NCBI GenBank assembly: GCA_965372015.1
Contig: CBDVAP010000118.1
Coordinates: 1-9,784, forward strand
Source of the DNA: JACZSB01 sp965372015
Lineage (GTDB): Bacteria; Fidelibacterota; Marinisomatia; SCGC-AAA003-L08; TS1B11
Reading direction: 5' to 3'
DNA: 9,784 nucleotides
The notes beneath the pieces are model-generated. The model saw only the letters and a list, made by a program, of their open reading frames with translations. It ran no database searches and was not told where the DNA came from. Both the position numbers and the translations under genes were made by a program. The first letter of the stretch is position 1; each line of letters starts with the position of its first letter. This document shows, one piece after another, positions 6,967 to 9,784 of this stretch.

Positions 6967-7200
6967 ATGAGTACTGAAACCAAACGCACGACTATCTACG
7001 TGGATGCCCGGCTGCACAAGGCATTGCGGCTCAAGGCTGCCGAAACGGACCGCTCTGTCTCGGACCTGGTAAATGACGCCATCCAGTTGAGCCTGGCCGA
7101 GGAGCTGGAAGACCTGACCGCTTTTGAAGAGCGCGCCGACGAGCCCAACTTACGTTTTAAGGACGTTTTGAAGGAGCTCCAACGCGATGGCCGGATATGA
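6967..7200 (+). CDS. ribbon-helix-helix (CopG-like) antitoxin
   Basis: A 77-residue protein. The N-terminal part fits a ribbon-helix-helix DNA-binding fold: strand R-T-T-I-Y-V-D (7-13), helix around 15-27 (L-H-K-A-L-R-L-K-A-A), then R-S-V-S-D-L-V-N-D-A-I starting the second helix. The acidic C-terminal tail (A-F-E-E-R-A-D-E-P, then F-K-D-V-L-K-E-L) resembles the toxin-binding tail of antitoxins paired with RelE-type toxins. Its coding region overlaps the toxin gene by 14 bases, the usual coupled layout. It is expected to neutralise the toxin and, with it, repress the promoter just upstream, where repeated TAACGT sites overlap the promoter elements. The ATG follows the -10 box so closely that translation is probably leaderless. 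Confidence 0.85.
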   Translation: MSTETKRTTIYVDARLHKALRLKAAETDRSVSDLVNDAIQLSLAEELEDLTAFEERADEPNLRFKDVLKELQRDGRI

Positions 7201-7492
7201 GCTGCTCATCAAGCCGTCCGCCGTCAAGGAAATCAAACATATAAGCGGTAAAGAAAATCGCCGCCGGGTTGTGGGGCGCATTCAAGCCCTGGCGAACGAC
7301 CCGCGGCCCAAAGGCTGCCGGAAACTCGTCGGCCGGGAACGCTATCGGGTCAGGCAGGGGGCCTACCGGATAGTATATGCTGTGGCCGACCGGGAACGCA
7401 CGGTCCTGATTGTTAAAGTCGGCCGGCGCGGGGAACCTCTCCCCTTCGCTATGCGAAGCCCCTCTCCGCATGCGGAGAGGGGACGGCCGTAG
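7187..7492 (+). CDS. RelE/ParE-family toxin with altered C-terminus
   Basis: A 101-residue toxin whose ATG lies inside the antitoxin gene and is served by AGGAG at 7172-7176. The fold signature is clear: Y-E-L-L-I-K-P-S-A-V-K-E-I (4-16), a basic middle (K42, R45, K46), R-Y-R-V-R-Q-G-A-Y-R-I-V-Y (52-64) and V-L-I-V-K-V-G-R-R (73-81). RelE toxins cut mRNA on the ribosome; ParE relatives inhibit gyrase. Members of this family usually end soon after a V-G-H-R-x-x-V-Y-R motif. Here the frame changes at about codon 84, exactly where the palindromic repeat begins at 7436, and 18 repeat-encoded residues (P-L-P-F-A-M-R-S...) replace the end. The expected histidine is arginine (R80) and the terminal tyrosine is absent, so activity may be reduced, changed or lost. 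The protein is otherwise complete. Confidence 0.85.
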   Translation: MAGYELLIKPSAVKEIKHISGKENRRRVVGRIQALANDPRPKGCRKLVGRERYRVRQGAYRIVYAVADRERTVLIVKVGRRGEPLPFAMRSPSPHAERGRP

Positions 7493-7517
7493 GACGGGGG
7501 TGAGGTTTATCGCTGAA
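7436..7517. repeat. structured palindromic repeat, copy 2
   Basis: Same order as copy 1: CCTCTCC (7436-7442); hairpin TTCGC-TAT-GCGAA (7445-7457); a perfect 24-bp palindrome (7459-7482) with arms CCCCTCTCCGCA and TGCGGAGAGGGG; and a tail GGACGGGGGTGAGGTT. The tail aligns with that of copy 1, and both copies run into C-G-(G)-C-T-G-A-A. The copy begins inside the toxin frame and supplies its stop codon. It may also act as an mRNA 3' structure, although no T-tract follows. Confidence 0.72.
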
Positions 7518-7801
7518 TAACGAGGCCTATGAACTGATCATCTGCCCCGAGGCAGCGATCTCCGAGGCGGTGAAGAACTGGGAGTGGGTGCAGGTGATGT
7601 ACTTTACCTTTTCGGTGTCGAGGGATGCTTTCAGCTTCTTGGCGGGCAGGCTAGGCGGGGGTCAAGGAAAGCCGAGTCTAAATTAGGGCGGGCTATTCGG
7701 GAATAAAACGTGAATGTCAGGGGGAGTATTGGCTTACGGCGCAGCCACGATAGACATTCAGGAATCGGCGGATATAACCCTGGATGCTGAATCGAGACCG
7801 T
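7518..7801. other. gene-poor stretch with possible decayed coding fragments
   Basis: No gene with a proper start was found. Between about 7519 and 7690 both strands carry an uninterrupted frame with G/C-rich third positions. The plus frame reads N-E-A-Y-E-L-I-I-C-P-E-A and stops at the TAG before 7690. The minus frame reads L-P-A-K-K-L-K-A-S-L-D and later K-Y-I-T-C-T-H-S-Q-F-F, ending at 7527. Neither was recognised. The rest holds only an 8-bp inverted repeat (TGAATGTC at 7711, GACATTCA at 7753) and two heptad units at 7780-7793. It is likely remnant DNA. Confidence 0.4.
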
Positions 7802-8071
7802 CTAAGGAATACCATGTTGCTTAATCAATTTCTGAAGGCCTTTCCGCCCGAGTCCCGTTTGCTTCGGCCCTAAAATATCGCTCAATGTACCCATAGGCAG
7901 ACTATCATTTCTAAGAGACACTACGGTAACTCGCTTCCGATCGCTAAAGTGTTTATACAATGGCGTCCCGTGTCTTGCCTTCTTTTTTCGACGCTTTGAA
8001 ATTTGCCAGCCATCTAGTGTTAATAGCTTAGTTAGTTGGGGGCCAGTAATGGCCGGCAATGATTTGGACAT
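7802..8071 (-). CDS. hicA: HicA-type mRNA interferase toxin
   Basis: An 89-residue protein of the HicA/YcfA-like family, small double-stranded-RNA-binding-like toxins that cleave mRNA. It shows T-G-P-Q-L-T-K-L-L-T-L-D-G-W (9-22), a very basic run R-R-K-K-K-A-R followed by the candidate catalytic H34 in R-H-G-T, then V-T-V-V-S-L-R-N-D-S-L-P-M-G-T-L (48-63) and the long-form tail I-L-G-P-K-Q-T-G-L-G-R-K-G-L. The histidine lies in H-G-T rather than the commoner G-S-H-H, as in the HicA branch with the G-P-K-Q-T tail. Its ATG shares one base with the hicB stop (TAATG) and has no own ribosome site, so it should be translated by coupling. No terminator was seen downstream. Confidence 0.85.
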   Translation of the reverse strand: MSKSLPAITGPQLTKLLTLDGWQISKRRKKKARHGTPLYKHFSDRKRVTVVSLRNDSLPMGTLSDILGPKQTGLGRKGLQKLIKQHGIP

Positions 8072-8400
8072 TAGGCGGGAACGCAGTAAATCTCATGAAC
8101 CTCAGGATGGATGAACGAGCCCAAAGGGATATCTTTTACATCGACATCAGTTATAGCGGGGCTTGGGCTGGAGTCATAGATTTTTACTTTGTTCTCCTTC
8201 AGAAAGTTGAAACACTCCCCAAGGTCTTCAAGGGTATTTAGCTGCAACCCAATGGCTTCCTCCATAGCTTCAACGGCCTCACCCAGGTCAGAGCCGAAAG
8301 TAGATGTACCTAGCTCAAGGCACCTTGCGGTCCACCTGCCGTCATCCTCTTCATTGAAGACAATAGTAACTTGGATATAGGCTTTCTGTCCCCTCTTCAT
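8071..8400 (-). CDS. hicB: HicB-type antitoxin
   Basis: A 109-residue protein placed before hicA, the reverse of the classical hicAB order. The HicB-like partial RNase-H fold is seen in V-T-I-V-F-N-E-E-D-D-G-R-W-T-A-R-C-L-E-L-G-T-S-T (12-35) and the helix E-A-V-E-A-M-E-E-A-I-G-L-Q-L-N-T-L-E-D-L-G (41-61). The remaining 48 residues show no ribbon-helix-helix or helix-turn-helix, which many HicB proteins use for autoregulation, so repression may be weak or made another way. A ribosome site AAAGGG lies five bases before the ATG. The leader is AT-rich, with a possible -10 box TATATT at 8452-8447 but no convincing -35. The protein should bind and inactivate HicA. Confidence 0.82.
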   Translation of the reverse strand: MKRGQKAYIQVTIVFNEEDDGRWTARCLELGTSTFGSDLGEAVEAMEEAIGLQLNTLEDLGECFNFLKENKVKIYDSSPSPAITDVDVKDIPLGSFIHPEVHEIYCVPA

Positions 8401-8624
8401 ATTACCCTTTCATAACAAAGTCCGTTAAACCTGCAGCAACTACCGGAATATAATAAAAAATATTTATTACTTGTGCATTAATCGTAATACTGCCCTATTT
8501 CCCTCAATTAAACCATTGCAATAAACGTACCGAAATACCTCCTAGTTCCTTTCTCGGTCATGCGAGGCGCAGGTTTAACTAGGGGTTGGTATGGGTGGGT
8601 GGTTTCTTGGCCGCCAGTGGCGAG

Positions 8625-8664
8625 GAAAAGACCGCCTCCGGGTTGTGGCAGTGTGTGGCGGTCT
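8625..8664 (-). terminator. possible terminator of the nuclease unit
   Basis: On the minus strand AGACCGCC (8664-8657) pairs perfectly with GGCGGTCT (8636-8629) across a 20-base loop and runs into a short T run (complement of 8625-8628). It lies downstream of the nuclease gene and the small frame at 8758-8835. The long loop and short T-tract limit confidence. Confidence 0.42.
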
Positions 8665-8673
8665 CCTTACTGG

Positions 8674-8694
8674 TTGGATATTGGAATGCCGATG
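8674..8694. repeat. heptad repeat, second locus
   Basis: TTGGATA, TTGGAAT and GCCGATG follow one another in 7-base steps. The first 12 bases are identical to part of the tandem array at 2326-2337, showing that the same short repeat occurs in a distant spacer. Confidence 0.5.
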
Positions 8695-8757
8695 TGGCGG
8701 TGTAGTATAATGAATCCGGGGGCGGGATGGAAGAGGAATTATGGATCAGAAACGTAC

Positions 8758-8835
8758 TTATAGGTCATCCAGGCTCATGTCCTGCATATCGGTGGACCGG
8801 CGGCAGAATGCGATTGCTTTTAATTTTCGTTCCAT
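8758..8835 (-). CDS. possible 25-residue ORF after the nuclease gene
   Basis: The frame begins at an ATG 13 bases after the nuclease stop, with GAGAAG directly before it (closer than an ideal ribosome site). It encodes a basic start (M-E-R-K-L-K) and an acidic end (M-Q-D-M-S-L-D-D-L), stopping at TAA. It is too short to recognise. It may be a small protein, the tail of an eroded gene, or chance; an opposite-strand frame covers the same bases. Confidence 0.25.
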   Translation of the reverse strand: MERKLKAIAFCRRSTDMQDMSLDDL

Positions 8836-8848
8836 CTTCTCATTGGAA

Positions 8849-9784
8849 TTATTCGAGTGTGTCATCTTTTTGAATTGTCTCTGCGAGGCTCAAAATCTTC
8901 CCTATGTCCCACAATTCGATATTTTTATCTCGACAAAACGTCCTTGTACCGGATGTAAAACCCCCTGTTGAAATCAAAATACCCCGCTCAACGTTAAAAT
9001 GGTGCATAGTCCCAAACAAATCTCTAGCGACACTCGGTGATACCGCCGACTGTGTTGCTTTGCATTGTACGATGGTAGCCTCATCGAGGATTAGGTCAAC
9101 TCCCATGTCACCAGAGCCTTTTGTCCTTTTAACTGCATGACCAATGCTACGCAAAAGACTTGCCATTTCCCTCTCAAATAGGTGCCCATTCATATTCTGC
9201 CAGTATTTTTCTTTCTTACGCTGGGCTCGCTTTAACTCTGCCTTAATACTCTCTACTTCTGCCTCTATTTTTATCTTTAGATGCTTTGCTATATCGTCCA
9301 AATATCTCAAAAGAGCATTTCGATAGTACCCATAATCGATCATATTACTCGTTATAATATTGGATCTTTGCAACTGATTGGATATTGAAAATTTACCTAT
9401 TGGGATCCATATTATGGCGAGTGCGATCCCCGCAAGAACCATCATTCCCCCACCTAATAAAACACCTACGGATAATAGACCTAGTATCTCAGAAATTGAA
9501 GTAGGAGGCCAATTTCCATCGGAAAATGAATAGGCTATCGTCGCAATACAAATCAGATACAATAGCCCAAATAGCCACCCAGGCGGGTCTGGGCTTGATT
9601 GAGTAATCTTTATGTACTCTAGGTAGTGTGCTTCAACAGTGCGTATATCATCTGAAGAGAATGAATACGCTCCAACCTCTGGACATTTAATACCTAATGA
9701 ATTCCCCCCGTGATCAATTAATAGACCCTGTATATCCTTGAGAATGTCGCTTGCCAGTTTATCCCCACCCTTATAATTGTAGGA
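8849..9784 (-). CDS. membrane-anchored Mrr-type PD-(D/E)xK nuclease, 5' end outside window
   Basis: The frame stays open to the right edge (first visible codon TCC at 9784-9782), so the gene begins beyond it; a TTG at 9562 is internal. The 311 visible residues contain an unrecognised N-terminal region (1-66), a hydrophobic segment around 70-88 (W-L-F-G-L-L-Y-L-I-C-I-A), and a second at about 97-130 (L-L-S-V-G-V-L-L-G-G-G-M-M-V-L-A-G-I). A charged, probably coiled helix spans about 163-195. The C-terminal domain fits the Mrr restriction-endonuclease family: F-E-R-E-M-A-S-L-L-R-S-I-G (E204), G-S-G-D-M-G-V-D (D226, D230), I-V-Q-C-K-A (Q240, K242), then G-I-L-I-S-T-G-G-F-T. D230 and K242 are the likely metal-site residues. 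Mrr-like enzymes cut modified or foreign DNA; the membrane anchor suggests defence near the envelope, which is inferred. AT-rich composition and nearby toxin-antitoxin genes fit an acquired island. Confidence 0.82.
   Translation of the reverse strand, partial: SYNYKGGDKLASDILKDIQGLLIDHGGNSLGIKCPEVGAYSFSSDDIRTVEAHYLEYIKITQSSPDPPGWLFGLLYLICIATIAYSFSDGNWPPTSISEILGLLSVGVLLGGGMMVLAGIALAIIWIPIGKFSISNQLQRSNIITSNMIDYGYYRNALLRYLDDIAKHLKIKIEAEVESIKAELKRAQRKKEKYWQNMNGHLFEREMASLLRSIGHAVKRTKGSGDMGVDLILDEATIVQCKATQSAVSPSVARDLFGTMHHFNVERGILISTGGFTSGTRTFCRDKNIELWDIGKILSLAETIQKDDTLE

Larger units (their letters stand above)
8401..8757. other. gene-free spacer between hicBA and the nuclease unit
   Basis: The left part (about 8410-8540) is strongly AT-rich and should hold the hicBA promoter. 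The right part (8575-8740) is G-rich on the plus strand, with a terminator-like hairpin at 8625-8664 and heptad repeats at 8674-8694. A TATAAT at 8706-8711 has only a weak -35 (TTGGAA, 19 bases upstream). No gene was recognised. Confidence 0.5.

Noticed and set aside
7157..7471. Minus-strand 104-codon ORF opposite the toxin
   Set aside because: Antisense to the RelE-type toxin, which has clear family motifs and overlaps its antitoxin in the expected way.
7711..7760. TGAATGTC/GACATTCA inverted repeat as insertion-sequence ends
   Set aside because: Only 8 bp with about 34 bases between and no transposase frame, so likely chance.
8582..8602. G-rich stretch as a G-quadruplex
   Set aside because: Only three runs of three or more G with one extra pair, so a stable three-layer quadruplex is not supported.
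8741..8971. Plus-strand 76-codon ORF with a good ribosome site
   Set aside because: Its 3' half is antisense to the conserved C-terminal end of the Mrr-like nuclease and the product resembles nothing known; noted only as a finding.

Overview
The window looks like a chromosomal stretch from an uncultured Gram-negative bacterium of the FCB group (Bacteroidota and relatives, perhaps a Marinimicrobia-like lineage). This rests on two predicted lipoproteins with lipoboxes, an LVIVD-repeat protein, a CsgG/LpoB-like lipoprotein, a GlmU-like protein of the Bacteroidota-type 'alternative' family, and a NagZ-type GH3 domain fused to a serine hydrolase. The affiliation is an inference from gene families; there is no marker gene. 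The standard genetic code fits every gene.

Layout. Positions 1-2293 (+ strand) hold the 3' part of an LVIVD beta-propeller-like protein and a lipoprotein joining a Calx-beta domain to a CsgG-like domain; the start of the lipoprotein is unclear. At 2294-2410 two convergent units meet in a spacer of 7-bp tandem repeats and a GC-rich hairpin. Positions 2404-6675 (- strand) are a two-gene unit: a NagZ-like GH3/serine-hydrolase lipoprotein of 993 residues, then a GlmU-like nucleotidyltransferase/acyltransferase. Together they suggest cell-wall amino-sugar turnover: one enzyme would release N-acetylglucosamine units and the other would make UDP-sugar. A terminator-like hairpin lies in the 5' leader of the first gene.

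Positions 6803-9784 are accessory DNA. A ribbon-helix-helix/RelE toxin-antitoxin pair (+) has a near-consensus promoter whose start point falls on or next to the ATG, so its mRNA should be leaderless. Two copies of a structured palindromic repeat flank the pair, and the second copy supplies the last codons of the toxin. After a gene-poor stretch with coding-like fragments comes a hicBA pair (-), then a gene-free stretch, then a partial gene (-) for a membrane-anchored Mrr-type PD-(D/E)xK nuclease that runs off the right edge. The hicBA and nuclease part is visibly AT-richer than the GC-rich core, which fits acquisition as a small defence or stress island.

No rRNA, tRNA, CRISPR array, integrase or transposase was recognised.
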